A DNA stretch of 64,000 bases, from the NCBI RefSeq assembly GCF_000144625.1, contig NC_014376.1, positions 3,286,001 through 3,350,000 on the forward strand. Direction: 5' to 3'. The position numbers and the translations under genes are program-made. This document shows, in pieces, positions 53,205 through 63,717 of this stretch. The DNA is from [Clostridium] saccharolyticum WM1. Lineage in GTDB: Bacteria > Bacillota > Clostridia > Lachnospirales > Lachnospiraceae. The notes under the pieces were generated by a model. The model saw only the letters and a program-made list of their open reading frames with translations, did no database searches and was not told the origin of the DNA. Position 1 is the stretch's first letter. Every line of letters begins with the position of its first letter.

Positions 53205-54482
53205 TTATGACAGAGATCCGGCTGCTTTCTTTATGATGCCGCATGTTTTTTCAATGTCCTCATCCGTATGAGCCGCAGACAAAAACAGGATCTCAAATTG
53301 GGAAGGTGCCGTATAAATTCCATGGTCTAACAGATAGTGGAAAAATATTCCATATTTGACCGTATCAGAGGCCAAAGCCGTATCATAGTCCACCACCGGA
53401 TTTTTTGTGAAGAACAGGCTGAAAAGGGAGCCTGCCTGATTCACCCAGGTATCCGGAAGGGCTTCCCTTAAGGACTTTACAAGTCTTCCCGCTCTTTCTT
53501 CCAGGGTTGGATAGATTTCCGGCCGTTCCATCAAAGCCCTAATGGTGGCAATTCCAGCCGCTGTTGCAACCGGATTGCCGGAAAGAGTGCCTGCCTGGTA
53601 AACCCTTCCAAGAGGAGAAACCACCTCCATGATCTCCCGCTTTCCTCCATAGACTCCCATGGGCATACCGCCTCCGGCAATTTTTCCCAATGTCGTTAAA
53701 TCAGGAACAACCCCATAATATCCTTGTGCTCCTCCAAGCCCCATGCGAAAGCCGGTTATGACCTCGTCGAAAATGAGAAGTGTTCCATACTTTGCTGTGA
53801 TATCCCTTAAAAACTCCAGGAAACCAGGCTTTGGAGGGACAAGCCCCATGTTTGCTGCCACCGGCTCCACCACCAATGCACCGATATCATCTGGATATTC
53901 TGAAAACAGCTTTTTTACAGAAGACTCATCATTATACTGGGCAAGGAGGGTATGTTCCGTATAGGAAGCCGGAACACCGGCGCTGTCCGGTGCACTGCCT
54001 GTCAGGGCTCCGGAACCTGCCTTTACTAACAGGCCATCGGAATGGCCATGATAGCAGCCCTTGAATTTGATGATCTTATCTCTTCCCGTATAGCCTCTTG
54101 CGGCGCGGATGGCGCTCATGACCGCTTCCGTTCCGGAGCTTACCATACGCATCATCTCCATAGAAGGCATACACTCCCTGATAAGCCCCCCCAGCACCAG
54201 CTCTTTTCTGGTTGGCGCTCCAAAGGACAGACCGTCAAGACAGGCCTCTCTTACGGCTTCCACCACAGGCCCCCAGGCATGTCCAAGAATACACGGCCCC
54301 CAGGAATTTACATAATCAATGTATTCGTTTCCGTCCTCATCGTAAATATGGGAACCTGACGCCCGCTTTACAAAGACCGGAACTCCCCCTACGGAACCAA
54401 AAGCGCGGACCGGGCTGTTGACTCCGCCCGGAAAATACTCCCTTGATTTTTCAAATAATACTTTGGATTCTTCTATTTTCAT
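53205..54482 (-). CDS. hemL: Glutamate-1-semialdehyde 2,1-aminomutase
   Basis: PLP enzyme making 5-aminolevulinate from glutamate-1-semialdehyde, the last step of the C5 route. Its 425 residues are the normal length. Features: PGGVNSPVRAFG near 20, GTEAVMSAIRAARG near 122, FDEVITGFRM near 235, and the Schiff-base Lys in LGKIAGGGMPMG near 265. The start ATG at 54482 overlaps the TGA of the upstream gene; AAGGAG lies ahead. With hemA it supplies the tetrapyrrole precursor. Confidence 0.97.
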   Translation of the reverse strand: MKIEESKVLFEKSREYFPGGVNSPVRAFGSVGGVPVFVKRASGSHIYDEDGNEYIDYVNSWGPCILGHAWGPVVEAVREACLDGLSFGAPTRKELVLGGLIRECMPSMEMMRMVSSGTEAVMSAIRAARGYTGRDKIIKFKGCYHGHSDGLLVKAGSGALTGSAPDSAGVPASYTEHTLLAQYNDESSVKKLFSEYPDDIGALVVEPVAANMGLVPPKPGFLEFLRDITAKYGTLLIFDEVITGFRMGLGGAQGYYGVVPDLTTLGKIAGGGMPMGVYGGKREIMEVVSPLGRVYQAGTLSGNPVATAAGIATIRALMERPEIYPTLEERAGRLVKSLREALPDTWVNQAGSLFSLFFTKNPVVDYDTALASDTVKYGIFFHYLLDHGIYTAPSQFEILFLSAAHTDEDIEKTCGIIKKAAGSLS

Positions 54483-56005
54483 TTTAACTGACTCCTTTCT
54501 TCGTTCCAATCCCGGCAGATGACTTCCGTTATCCCCTGGATGCTGTAAACCCCGGCAATCATATCTGCCTTTCTTCCGTGCTCTGAAAGGGCTTTTGCTG
54601 TTATATCCCCGATACAGACCACTTTAAGGCCTGCCAGAGCTTCCTCAATCCCCTCCTCTGCTTCCTTAAAAAAGGCTTCCACACCGGATGCGCTTGAAAA
54701 GGTCAGATAGTCCAAATGCCTTAATGCTTCCGCCCTGTTTTCTGTCTCCAGGCCTGCTGGGGCCACATCATACAGCACAATGTCATGATAAAAGGCCCCG
54801 GCTTCATCAAGAATCTCATTTAATTCCTTAGAGCCGCCTGAGGATCTGGGGATCAAAAGCCTGTCCTCCCCGGTAATTAAGCCTTTTAAGCCTGCCGCAA
54901 GATCCTGCACCTGATATTTTTTTGGTATGTAATCAGCACAAAAGCCATGCCCCAGCAATTCATCGGCAGTTCCTCTTCCGACCGCAGCAAATTTCACATG
55001 GCCCACCGACCGGAAATCATACCCCCATTCCAATAGTCCACGGAAAAATTCCTTAACTCCATTGGCACTGGTAAATACGATCCAGGTGTAGGATGGCAGC
55101 TTTTCATATGCTGCCTTCATTTTCCCGTCCTTTCGGTGGGACTTTATGATAAGGCTCAGCATGCATTCCCAATCCCCTCCGAGAGATTTGATCTGTTTAC
55201 CCAGCCTGACCGTAAAGGAATCTGTTCCTGTCACTCCGATCCTGCACCCCTCCAGGGGATGCTTCAACGTAGAAGAAAAATCAAGGGAGGCCACTTCTCC
55301 CACCACAATAATGGCAGGACTTTCGATTCCAGCCGCCAGCACCTTTTCCTCGATATCCTCCAAGGTTCCACGAACGGTCCTTTCTTCCGGAAGAGTTCCG
55401 TTTTGAATGACCGCAGCAGGTGTCACCCCTGGTTTTCCCCGGTTTAAAAGGCCCTTTACGATAAGGGATAAGTTTCCAAGTCCCATAAGAAAAACCAATG
55501 TACCGGAAAGTCCCGCAAATTCAGCAAAATCAGGAGGAAGCGCTCCTTTTTCTGAAAGAGTGTGTCCGGTCATGACATGAAAGCTTCTGCTGACCGCCCG
55601 GTGGGTCACCGGGATCCCGGCACTAGCCAGGGCTGCAACCGCAGAGGTAACTCCCGAAACTACCTCATAAGGGATCCCTGCCTTAGTAAGTGCCATGATC
55701 TCCTCTCCTCCCCGTCCAAACACAAAGGGATCCCCACCCTTTAGCCTTACCACGGATAGTCCTTTCTCTGCCAGCTCTACCAGAAGCTGATTGATCTCCT
55801 CCTGCTTCATGGAATGATGCCCGGCGCGTTTTCCCACATGGATCTTCCGGCAATGGGCCGGTACCTCATCAAGGAGACGCGGAGAAAGAAGGGAATCATA
55901 AACAACAGCTTCACAGGTCCGCAGCCTTGACAACCCCTTTTCCGTAATAAGCCCCGGATCTCCGGGACCGGCCCCTACCAGATATACAACTCCAGTTTCC
56001 TTCAT
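54479..56005 (-). CDS. cobA/hemD: Uroporphyrinogen-III methyltransferase/synthase fusion
   Basis: Two enzymes in one chain of 508 residues. Residues 1-245 are the SAM-dependent uroporphyrinogen-III C-methyltransferase (VYLVGAGPGDPGLIT near 6, RLKGGDPFVFGRGGEE near 77, VVSGVTSAVAALASAG), making precorrin-2. Residues about 255-500 are uroporphyrinogen-III synthase (HemD) with IVFTSANGVKEFF near 317. The fusion is common in clostridia and sends tetrapyrrole flux to siroheme and cobalamin. It lies between hemC and hemL; the stop overlaps the hemL start. Confidence 0.95.
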   Translation of the reverse strand: MKETGVVYLVGAGPGDPGLITEKGLSRLRTCEAVVYDSLLSPRLLDEVPAHCRKIHVGKRAGHHSMKQEEINQLLVELAEKGLSVVRLKGGDPFVFGRGGEEIMALTKAGIPYEVVSGVTSAVAALASAGIPVTHRAVSRSFHVMTGHTLSEKGALPPDFAEFAGLSGTLVFLMGLGNLSLIVKGLLNRGKPGVTPAAVIQNGTLPEERTVRGTLEDIEEKVLAAGIESPAIIVVGEVASLDFSSTLKHPLEGCRIGVTGTDSFTVRLGKQIKSLGGDWECMLSLIIKSHRKDGKMKAAYEKLPSYTWIVFTSANGVKEFFRGLLEWGYDFRSVGHVKFAAVGRGTADELLGHGFCADYIPKKYQVQDLAAGLKGLITGEDRLLIPRSSGGSKELNEILDEAGAFYHDIVLYDVAPAGLETENRAEALRHLDYLTFSSASGVEAFFKEAEEGIEEALAGLKVVCIGDITAKALSEHGRKADMIAGVYSIQGITEVICRDWNEERSQLK

Positions 56006-56017
56006 AGCATCCTCCTT

Positions 56018-56920
56018 TTACCCAAGGCTCTCTGCTGCCAGCAGGGCCAGCCTGTCCAGTTCCCCTATTCCTCCGCGCAGATGGATCCGTTTTGCTTCTT
56101 CTCCTCTTCTGCTGATTCCAAGAATCTCTATTTCCCCGTTTTTAAGCCTGGAATAAACACCTATAGGCTCATGGCATCCGGCATTTAACAGCTTTAAAAT
56201 CTTTCGTTCCATAGTCAGGCACAGCCTGGCTTCCTCATCCTCAAGAGATTTTACCACCGCCTCAAGCCCGGAATCCAGCCGTCCTTCCACGGCAAGTATT
56301 CCCTGGCCTCCAGCCGGAATAAAGGTATCACAATCAAAGCAATGATAATGATACCGGCTGTCCTCCCAAAGCCCCAGCCGTTTTAACCCGGCAGCAGCCA
56401 GTATGATGCCATCATAAGAGCCTTCCATGAGCTTTGAAAGTCTGGTGAGCACATTGCCTCTTAAATTCTCACAGCGTACCAATGCCTCCGGCCACATGGT
56501 CTTACCGATTTCCTCAATCTGAATCTTTCTTCTTAAGCTGGATGTTCCGATTATGATTTCCCTTTTTCCGGAAAGAATACCGGATGCCGGCGTCACCAGA
56601 ACATCCCTGGGATCTTCCCTTTCCAAAACTGCAACAATTCCAAGGCCTTCTTCCAGCTCCATGGGAAGATCCTTTGCGCTGTGGACTGCGAAATCAATCT
56701 CTCCCCTTAAAAGGGCCTGTTCAAATTCGGTCACAAATACGCCTTTTCCACCAAATTCCAAAAGAGGTTTATCCAGGATCCGGTCTCCTTCCGTCAGTTT
56801 CAGCACCAGTTCCGCTGACAGGCCAGTACCTGTCCTTTCAAGGGCCTCAGCCATTATGTTCGCCTGTGCCACGGCCAAAGCGCTTCTTCTTGTTCCAATG
56901 CGAATGGTCTTACTTTTCAT
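56018..56920 (-). CDS. hemC: Porphobilinogen deaminase
   Basis: Hydroxymethylbilane synthase: joins four porphobilinogens on a dipyrromethane cofactor. Its 300 residues have IGTRRSALAVAQAN near 7, HSAKDLPMEL near 80, GTSSLRRKIQ near 125 and the cofactor Cys in LNAGCHEPIGVY near 243. The start overlaps the end of the siroheme synthase gene by 11 bases. Confidence 0.96.
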   Translation of the reverse strand: MKSKTIRIGTRRSALAVAQANIMAEALERTGTGLSAELVLKLTEGDRILDKPLLEFGGKGVFVTEFEQALLRGEIDFAVHSAKDLPMELEEGLGIVAVLEREDPRDVLVTPASGILSGKREIIIGTSSLRRKIQIEEIGKTMWPEALVRCENLRGNVLTRLSKLMEGSYDGIILAAAGLKRLGLWEDSRYHYHCFDCDTFIPAGGQGILAVEGRLDSGLEAVVKSLEDEEARLCLTMERKILKLLNAGCHEPIGVYSRLKNGEIEILGISRRGEEAKRIHLRGGIGELDRLALLAAESLG

Positions 56921-57548
56921 GCTCCGCCAGCATCCTTTCTATCAGTTCTTCAGCCTGTTCCCCGGAAAAACCACCCTGGCGGATCCCTTCCTCTGTCATG
57001 GCTCTGAAAATTGATCTTCTGACAGGAAGGGAATCCACCTTTTCCCTGACCATATCCCTATATGAGCCAAGCTGCTTTGCCAGACTGCCAAGTCCCTTGG
57101 GAATGGCATCTTTCAGCTGCTTTTTCAAATACCGGGCAAGGGCCGGAGAATTTCCTCCCGTGGAAATCCCCACCGTAATATCCCCATCCTTAATAAGGGC
57201 CGGGAAAATAAAGCTGCATTCCTCCTGCTGATCCGCCACATTGACCGGAATCCTCCGCTCTCTGCACCAGTTGGAAATTCTCCTGTTTACTTCTTCATCC
57301 GAGGTTCCGGCTATTACAAAATCCATAGTTGCCAGATCCGTTTCCTTAACCTCCCGGCGCCTCCATGTGAGTTTCCCCCTGCTCTCCTTTATGAGCCGCT
57401 CCATCTCCGGAATCACCCGGGGAGCCACGATCACAATGTCCGGACCGTAATCCATGAGTGTCAGGGCCTTTCGGAAGGCAACCGTTCCTCCGCCTGCAAT
57501 CAGACACCTTTTCCCCTCAATATCAACAAAAAACGGAAAGTAAGCCAC
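56910..57548 (-). CDS. Precorrin-2 dehydrogenase (SirC/CysG-N type)
   Basis: NAD-dependent enzyme that oxidises precorrin-2 to sirohydrochlorin, possibly also a ferrochelatase as in Met8/CysG. The 212 residues have the Rossmann loop AGGGTVAFRKA near 20 and VNVADQQEECSFIFPAL near 105, with a helical C-terminal domain. The GTG at 57548 has AGGAGG seven bases ahead, while ATG 57554, which overlaps the hemA stop, has it only one base ahead; I prefer GTG. It confirms that the cluster makes siroheme and/or cobalamin precursors. Confidence 0.9.
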   Translation of the reverse strand: MAYFPFFVDIEGKRCLIAGGGTVAFRKALTLMDYGPDIVIVAPRVIPEMERLIKESRGKLTWRRREVKETDLATMDFVIAGTSDEEVNRRISNWCRERRIPVNVADQQEECSFIFPALIKDGDITVGISTGGNSPALARYLKKQLKDAIPKGLGSLAKQLGSYRDMVREKVDSLPVRRSIFRAMTEEGIRQGGFSGEQAEELIERMLAEHEK

Positions 57549-57550
57549 GG

Positions 57551-58747
57551 TCATTCCTCCTTAATCCAGCGTTCCAGGCCATCCAGCGTTTTAAGCACCA
57601 CCTTTAAGTCCTCACTGGGAACATGGTCCCTGATCTCATAGAGAAGGGTATCCAGCCGTTTTCCTGCAAATGCTTTCCTAAGCCCTTCCATTCTCTTGAT
57701 ATATGGATGGAACACCACTTCCTTAATGGCCCCATCCAGTTCCTCTTCCATGATGGCGTTTGCCCGGTCCAGCTCTTTTAGCTTTATTTCCGTGTTGTTT
57801 TTTGAAAGTGTCTCAAAATAATCAATGTTATAAAGGGTCAGCCGATCCAATTCCCCAATCTCAGGGTCCATGTCCACGGGAACCGCCACATCCATGAACA
57901 GCCGTTTTTTTTCCGGGCTTATCTGCTCTGACAGCTCTTCACAGGTTACGGTATAGTGAGGTCCCGAAGTAGCACTGATGACAATATCCATCTCTTCCAT
58001 GTACTGATAGCGGTCCCTGTAATCCACGACCCTCACCCGTTCTCCCTTTGCCTCTACGGTCAGATCCGATTTATGGCTTCTGACCGTTCCTGTCACCCAA
58101 ATCCCCTGCTTGCTTAAAATATTCTTTGTTATCGTACTCCCCATTTTACCGGTCATGCCGATCACCATCACATTCTTTTCCCCGCCCTCTTTTTCAAAGC
58201 GAAACACCTCATTGGCTACAAGGGTTGCAACGGATAAAGGAGTTCTGGATAAATTGGTATCTGTCTTGATCCGTTTGGCACAGGCAAACGCCCTTTGGAA
58301 CAGCACATTCATTTCGTAATCCACAGCTCCCTGGTCTCTGGAAATCTGATAGGCCTCCTTTGCCTGCCCTAAAATCTCATCTTCCCCCAGAACCATGGAA
58401 TCGAACCCGCAGGCCACTTTAAACAAATGCCCTATGGCGCTTTCCCCGCTGAATATATTCAGGTATTTCAGCAGCTCCTCCAGACGGATTCCTTTATAAT
58501 CAGCAGCCTCCCGCTGAAGCTCCCCGATTGCATGCTTTGTACCTGAAACATAAATCTCACTGCGGTTACAGGTACAAAGCACAACCACACCGGTCACCGC
58601 CTCCTTCCTCATCAGCCGTTCAATAAATTCTGTCTTCTCTTTTTCATGGAAGGCAAATCGTTCCCGGATATTCACAGAAGCCTTTTTATGGCTTACACTC
58701 ATACAATACATCATTCTTCCAGCCTTCTTATCCATAGAATAGTTCAT
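57551..58747 (-). CDS. hemA: Glutamyl-tRNA reductase
   Basis: NADPH-dependent reduction of glutamyl-tRNA to glutamate-1-semialdehyde, the committed step of tetrapyrrole synthesis. Its 398 residues have the catalytic Cys in VVLCTCNRSEIYVS near 58, GLGEDEILGQ-like MVLGEDEILGQ near 118, a Rossmann domain near 195 (VIGMTGKMGSTI) and a C-terminal dimerisation helix. TAGGAG lies 5 bases before the ATG. It is the first gene of the cluster. Confidence 0.95.
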   Translation of the reverse strand: MNYSMDKKAGRMMYCMSVSHKKASVNIRERFAFHEKEKTEFIERLMRKEAVTGVVVLCTCNRSEIYVSGTKHAIGELQREAADYKGIRLEELLKYLNIFSGESAIGHLFKVACGFDSMVLGEDEILGQAKEAYQISRDQGAVDYEMNVLFQRAFACAKRIKTDTNLSRTPLSVATLVANEVFRFEKEGGEKNVMVIGMTGKMGSTITKNILSKQGIWVTGTVRSHKSDLTVEAKGERVRVVDYRDRYQYMEEMDIVISATSGPHYTVTCEELSEQISPEKKRLFMDVAVPVDMDPEIGELDRLTLYNIDYFETLSKNNTEIKLKELDRANAIMEEELDGAIKEVVFHPYIKRMEGLRKAFAGKRLDTLLYEIRDHVPSEDLKVVLKTLDGLERWIKEE

Positions 58748-58868
58748 AAAAACTCCTACTTATTCTAACATATGATAGCAGAAAAGAGCAACCTATCTCT
58801 GGAACTGGAACGTACCGGTCTTTCATTGCCATTGGTGATATAAGCTTTGAAAATACCACATAGAAAAT

Positions 58869-58923
58869 GCCCCCACCCAGGCAAACAAGTTTTACTATTC
58901 CACTTGTCTGCCTGGGTGAGGGC
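58869..58923 (-). terminator. Strong hairpin after the Ldh-family gene
   Basis: 21-bp stem 58869-58889 with 58903-58923, a few mismatches, 13-base loop, tail ATTTTCT on the minus strand. It separates the Ldh-family gene from hemA. Confidence 0.7.
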
Positions 58924-59048
58924 CTATGAATCGTACGGGCTCCAGAGCTTACTCCTTCCAACAGGGTAACATTCTGACCTCTATGCCGGCATTTCTTTTA
59001 AGCAGGAAGTATGGGGTTTCGGACGGAATCAGGCAATAACAGAACTTT

Positions 59049-60161
59049 TTATTCAAATGGGAAACGGTACTGGTTAAGTCCCAGTTCAGCCCTGATCTTA
59101 ATAAGCTCTTTCTGCACCGCATCATTGATGGGCACTCCGCTGTTTCTGCGCTCCTGCCATACCAGATATTCCTTTTCACCTGCTGTATAAATGCGGTCTT
59201 CCCCAGGGGCTTTAACAGAACTGCGAAGATCCCGGAGAATATCGCCGCACGTCTTTTTAAACGCATCCAGGCCCATAAAAGCTTCCGTATCAATGGCAAT
59301 AAAGAAGTGTCCTAAGTGGAAGGGAACCTTTTCTCCCTTTTCCCCAATGCCGGTTAAGGCTCTTAAGAAATTTCCCTGCTGCAAGGCTGCGGAAAGGATT
59401 TCAACCACGGTGGCATAGCCATACCCCTTGTACCCTGCCAGCTCTTCTCCGATTCCGCCTAAAGGTGCCAGGGCTGCTTTTCCTGTATTCAAATCAGAAA
59501 GAATCTGGTCTGAATCCGTCTGGGGCTGCCCGTCCCGTCCGATTACCATGCCGGAAGGCGTAGTCTTGCCGATACGGGAATAGTATTCGATCCTTCCTCT
59601 TTGGGTAATGGAGGTCGCACAGTCCAGTACAAAGGGGAATTCCTCATCCGTAGGCATGCCAAAGGTAAGAGGATTGGTTCCCAGCATATTTTCCACACCA
59701 AAGGTAGGAGCAATGGAAGGTCTTGCGTTGGTACCAGTAATTCCGATACAGCCTGCCTGGGAAGCCATAGTCGCATAATAGCCTGCTATGCCGTAGTGGG
59801 TGGAATTACGGGCAACTACCATTCCCATGCCATATTCTTTGGCTTTCTCGATAGCCATATTCATGGATTTTACGCCGATCACCTGGCCCATTCCGTCATG
59901 ACCATCCACAACCGCTGTGGTTTTCGTTTCTTTTACTACCTCAAAATTTGTGACCGGGTTCTGAATCCCCGCTTTGATCCGGTCTAAATAAATGGGCTTA
60001 AAACGGTTCACCCCATGAGATTCGATGCCTCTCTTGTCAGATTCCAGCAATACATCCGCACAGATTTTGGCGTCTTCTTCCGGAATCCCGTACCCCTTGA
60101 ACGCATCCACAACAAAATCCGTCATAGTCTTCCAATCAACAATGTTTGATTTGGTTCCCAT
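59049..60161 (-). CDS. Ldh-family (malate/L-lactate-type) dehydrogenase
   Basis: NAD(P)-dependent oxidoreductase of 370 residues of the malate/L-lactate/ureidoglycolate dehydrogenase type, unrelated to classic LDH. Family segments are DKRGIESHGVNRF near 47, VARNSTHYGIAGYYA near 112, GTNPLTFGMPT near 160 and GYKGYGYATVVEIL near 245. Which 2-hydroxy acid it oxidises cannot be told from sequence. AGGAGG is placed well before the ATG. It is a single gene, divergent from glpK. Confidence 0.88.
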   Translation of the reverse strand: MGTKSNIVDWKTMTDFVVDAFKGYGIPEEDAKICADVLLESDKRGIESHGVNRFKPIYLDRIKAGIQNPVTNFEVVKETKTTAVVDGHDGMGQVIGVKSMNMAIEKAKEYGMGMVVARNSTHYGIAGYYATMASQAGCIGITGTNARPSIAPTFGVENMLGTNPLTFGMPTDEEFPFVLDCATSITQRGRIEYYSRIGKTTPSGMVIGRDGQPQTDSDQILSDLNTGKAALAPLGGIGEELAGYKGYGYATVVEILSAALQQGNFLRALTGIGEKGEKVPFHLGHFFIAIDTEAFMGLDAFKKTCGDILRDLRSSVKAPGEDRIYTAGEKEYLVWQERRNSGVPINDAVQKELIKIRAELGLNQYRFPFE

Positions 60162-60405
60162 AAATTACCTCCTGTATTTCTAAATATCAATCGTTTCCTC
60201 TAAACAGTATGAAAGGAAACGGCCATCCCATTATATTATTATTAATTTATCACAAATCTAAAGTCATCGGAATGTTAGTCAAGTATTGAAAACATTTTTT
60301 AAGTAAAATAAACGAGCCTGTATTTCTTACTTATAAAATTCATTCTTTACTTTCCTATACTTCTTTTTCCCATAAGATTTTTTTATAATGAAGAAAACTA
60401 TATAG

Positions 60406-61917
<1,512 letters not shown>

Positions 61918-61947
61918 ATATAAAATAAAGATTCGGGGAGGAAAAAT

Positions 61948-62661
61948 ATGTTAATGTATTTAGCGGAATTTTTAGGAACTATGATTTTGATTTTGCTTGG
62001 AGATGGTGTGGTTGCCAATGTAAACCTGGATAAGTCCGGAATGAAGGGAGGGGGTTCCGTTCAGGTCTCTTTTGCATGGGGGTTAGCGGTTATGATTCCC
62101 GGCTTCATCTTTGGCGCTGCTTCCGGAGCCCATTTTAATCCGGCTGTTACCATTGCCCTGGCAGCAGATGGAAGTCTTCCATGGGACCTTGTTCCTGGAT
62201 ATGTGATCGCACAGTTTGCGGGAGCATTTACCGGCGCCGTCCTGGTTTACTTATTGTTTAAGGATCAACTTGATGCAACGGAAAGCAAGGACACGAAAAG
62301 GGGCGTTTTCTGCACTTCGCCTGCGATTCCCAATACCGGCCGCAACCTTTTCAGCGAGATCGCCGGAACCTTTGTTCTTGTATTTGCTATTAAAGGCATC
62401 GGACAGGCAGGGAACATTCCTGCGGGAGTCAATAACCTTCTGGTGTTTGGAATCATCGTTTCCATCGGTATGTCCCTTGGAGGCTTAACCGGATACGCCA
62501 TCAATCCTGCCAGAGATTTAGGCCCCCGCCTTGCTCACGCAGTTCTTCCCATCAAGGATAAAGGCAGTTCCAACTGGAGATATGCCCCCATCGTTATCTT
62601 CGGGCCCCTGATCGGCGCCCTAGCTGCGGTATTGCTTTACAGCGCAATCCCCTGGGTATAA
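61948..62661 (+). CDS. glpF: Glycerol uptake facilitator (aquaglyceroporin)
   Basis: MIP-family channel that lets glycerol diffuse into the cell, where GlpK traps it. Its 237 residues have six helices and the two pore loops with HFNPAVT near 65 and INPARDLGPR near 187, both NPA boxes intact. Asp after the second NPA-Arg is the glyceroporin signature. The ribosome binding site GGGGAGG precedes the ATG. It ends the operon. Confidence 0.95.
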   Translation: MLMYLAEFLGTMILILLGDGVVANVNLDKSGMKGGGSVQVSFAWGLAVMIPGFIFGAASGAHFNPAVTIALAADGSLPWDLVPGYVIAQFAGAFTGAVLVYLLFKDQLDATESKDTKRGVFCTSPAIPNTGRNLFSEIAGTFVLVFAIKGIGQAGNIPAGVNNLLVFGIIVSIGMSLGGLTGYAINPARDLGPRLAHAVLPIKDKGSSNWRYAPIVIFGPLIGALAAVLLYSAIPWV

Positions 62662-62700
62662 GTTTCCTTATCAATCCTGCAAAGGTGGCTATAAAGAAAA

Positions 62701-62732
62701 AGGCCGGAACACTTACACAGTGTTTCCGGCCT
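62701..62732 (-). terminator. Terminator of the response-regulator gene
   Basis: Stem AGGCCGGAACACT with AGTGTTTCCGGCCT (one-base bulge) and TTTTTCTTTAT tail on the minus strand; it may also stop glpKF. Confidence 0.8.
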
Positions 62733-62737
62733 GATTC

Positions 62738-63430
62738 TTACTCTGCCAGACTGTCCTCTTCGATTATGTAGCGGTAAACAACGCCGGGCCTTCCTCCTGT
62801 ATTATAATCAATGTCACTGACAACCCTTTGCTTTTCCAGCAGATAATTCATGTACCTTCTGACAGTCACACTGGACAGCTGGACAGCTCTGGCAATTTTC
62901 TCGCTTGTCATTGGATTTGGCTGATACATTTTCATATAATCCAATATACTGTTTAAAGTAGCTTCCTGGATTCCCTTGCTGATTTCTTCTGCCTGGGGCA
63001 AAGAAGAAATATGAAAAAGCTTATCTAACTGGGACTGGGAGAAATTACGGGGTTTCAGCAATTCCTGATTTTTCGTAAACTTCTCCAAAGCATGGTTAAA
63101 CCTGGTATATTCAAATGGCTTTATCAGATAATCGATAATTCCAAGTGAAAGAAATTTCTTTACATGCTTTACGTCATTGGCAGAACTTACTACTATAACA
63201 TCCAGATCCTTCTCCTGTCTCCGAATCTCCCGCAGAAGCTCCATTCCATCCATCTTCGGCATATACAGCTCCGTGATGGCCAAATCAACGGAATGCCCCT
63301 CCAGATAATTGAGAGCATCTTGCCCATTGGTAAAACAACCGCACACTTCCATATCTTTATTTAATTCTACATAATGACGGTTAATAGAAGCAACGATAGG
63401 GTCATCTTCTATGATGATTGTTTGATACAT
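62738..63430 (-). CDS. DcuR/CitB-like response regulator lacking phospho-Asp
   Basis: A 230-residue regulator with a receiver domain (1-120) and a C-terminal helix-turn-helix (about 160-225, MTSEKIARAVQLSSVTVRRY). The family normally answers a citrate/C4-dicarboxylate sensor kinase. The acidic pocket IIIEDDPIV, the SSAND segment and the YLIKPF lysine are kept, but the phospho-acceptor position reads ITELYMPKMDG where relatives have LLDIYMP, so Asp is replaced by Glu (GAG). A Glu there can mimic phosphorylation and lock the protein on. No kinase gene is near. The ATG at 63430 has GGGGGG nine bases ahead. Confidence 0.9.
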   Translation of the reverse strand: MYQTIIIEDDPIVASINRHYVELNKDMEVCGCFTNGQDALNYLEGHSVDLAITELYMPKMDGMELLREIRRQEKDLDVIVVSSANDVKHVKKFLSLGIIDYLIKPFEYTRFNHALEKFTKNQELLKPRNFSQSQLDKLFHISSLPQAEEISKGIQEATLNSILDYMKMYQPNPMTSEKIARAVQLSSVTVRRYMNYLLEKQRVVSDIDYNTGGRPGVVYRYIIEEDSLAE

Positions 63431-63488
63431 ATTTTCCAACCCCCCTGTAAAATAATGGCATCAAATAAGATCCCTTCTTTCAGGCCAC

Positions 63489-63536
63489 AAAAAAAAGCGC
63501 ACCCAAAAGACAACCTGCTAGTTGTCCTGTTGTGCT
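63489..63536 (-). terminator. Terminator hairpin in the response-regulator leader
   Basis: Minus strand: GCAC, CAA and AGGACAAC pair with GTTGTCTT, TTG and GTGC across the loop; then nine T (63489-63496 region). It sits between the promoter and the gene, about 30 bases past the likely start of transcription, so it may act as an attenuator. Confidence 0.65.
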
Positions 63537-63564
63537 CTCTTTCTCTCTGGACTAATATATAATT

Positions 63565-63593
63565 ATTATAACATATCATATCTCCTATTTCAA
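63565..63593 (-). promoter_or_regulatory. Promoter of the response-regulator gene
   Basis: TTGAAA (63588-63593) and TATAAT (63565-63570) on the minus strand, spacer 17. Confidence 0.65.
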
Positions 63594-63653
63594 TAACCAA
63601 TCTGGACGAAGATCATATCCTGCAATCACCGTGACATTTATTCCAGGCTGTAT

Positions 63654-63682
63654 TTGCATATCCTCCTATCATCCTATATAAT
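63654..63682 (+). promoter_or_regulatory. Promoter of the right-edge GNAT gene
   Basis: TTGCAT (63654-63659) and TATAAT (63677-63682), spacer 17, about 36 bases before the start codon. Confidence 0.55.
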
Positions 63683-63717
63683 GAAATGCACTATAAAAAC
63701 AAACAGGAGACGGAACA

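Noticed and set aside
58949..59299. Minus-strand ORF of 116 codons after the Ldh-family gene
   Set aside because: Overlaps the 3' end of the Ldh-family gene in another frame; no good start.
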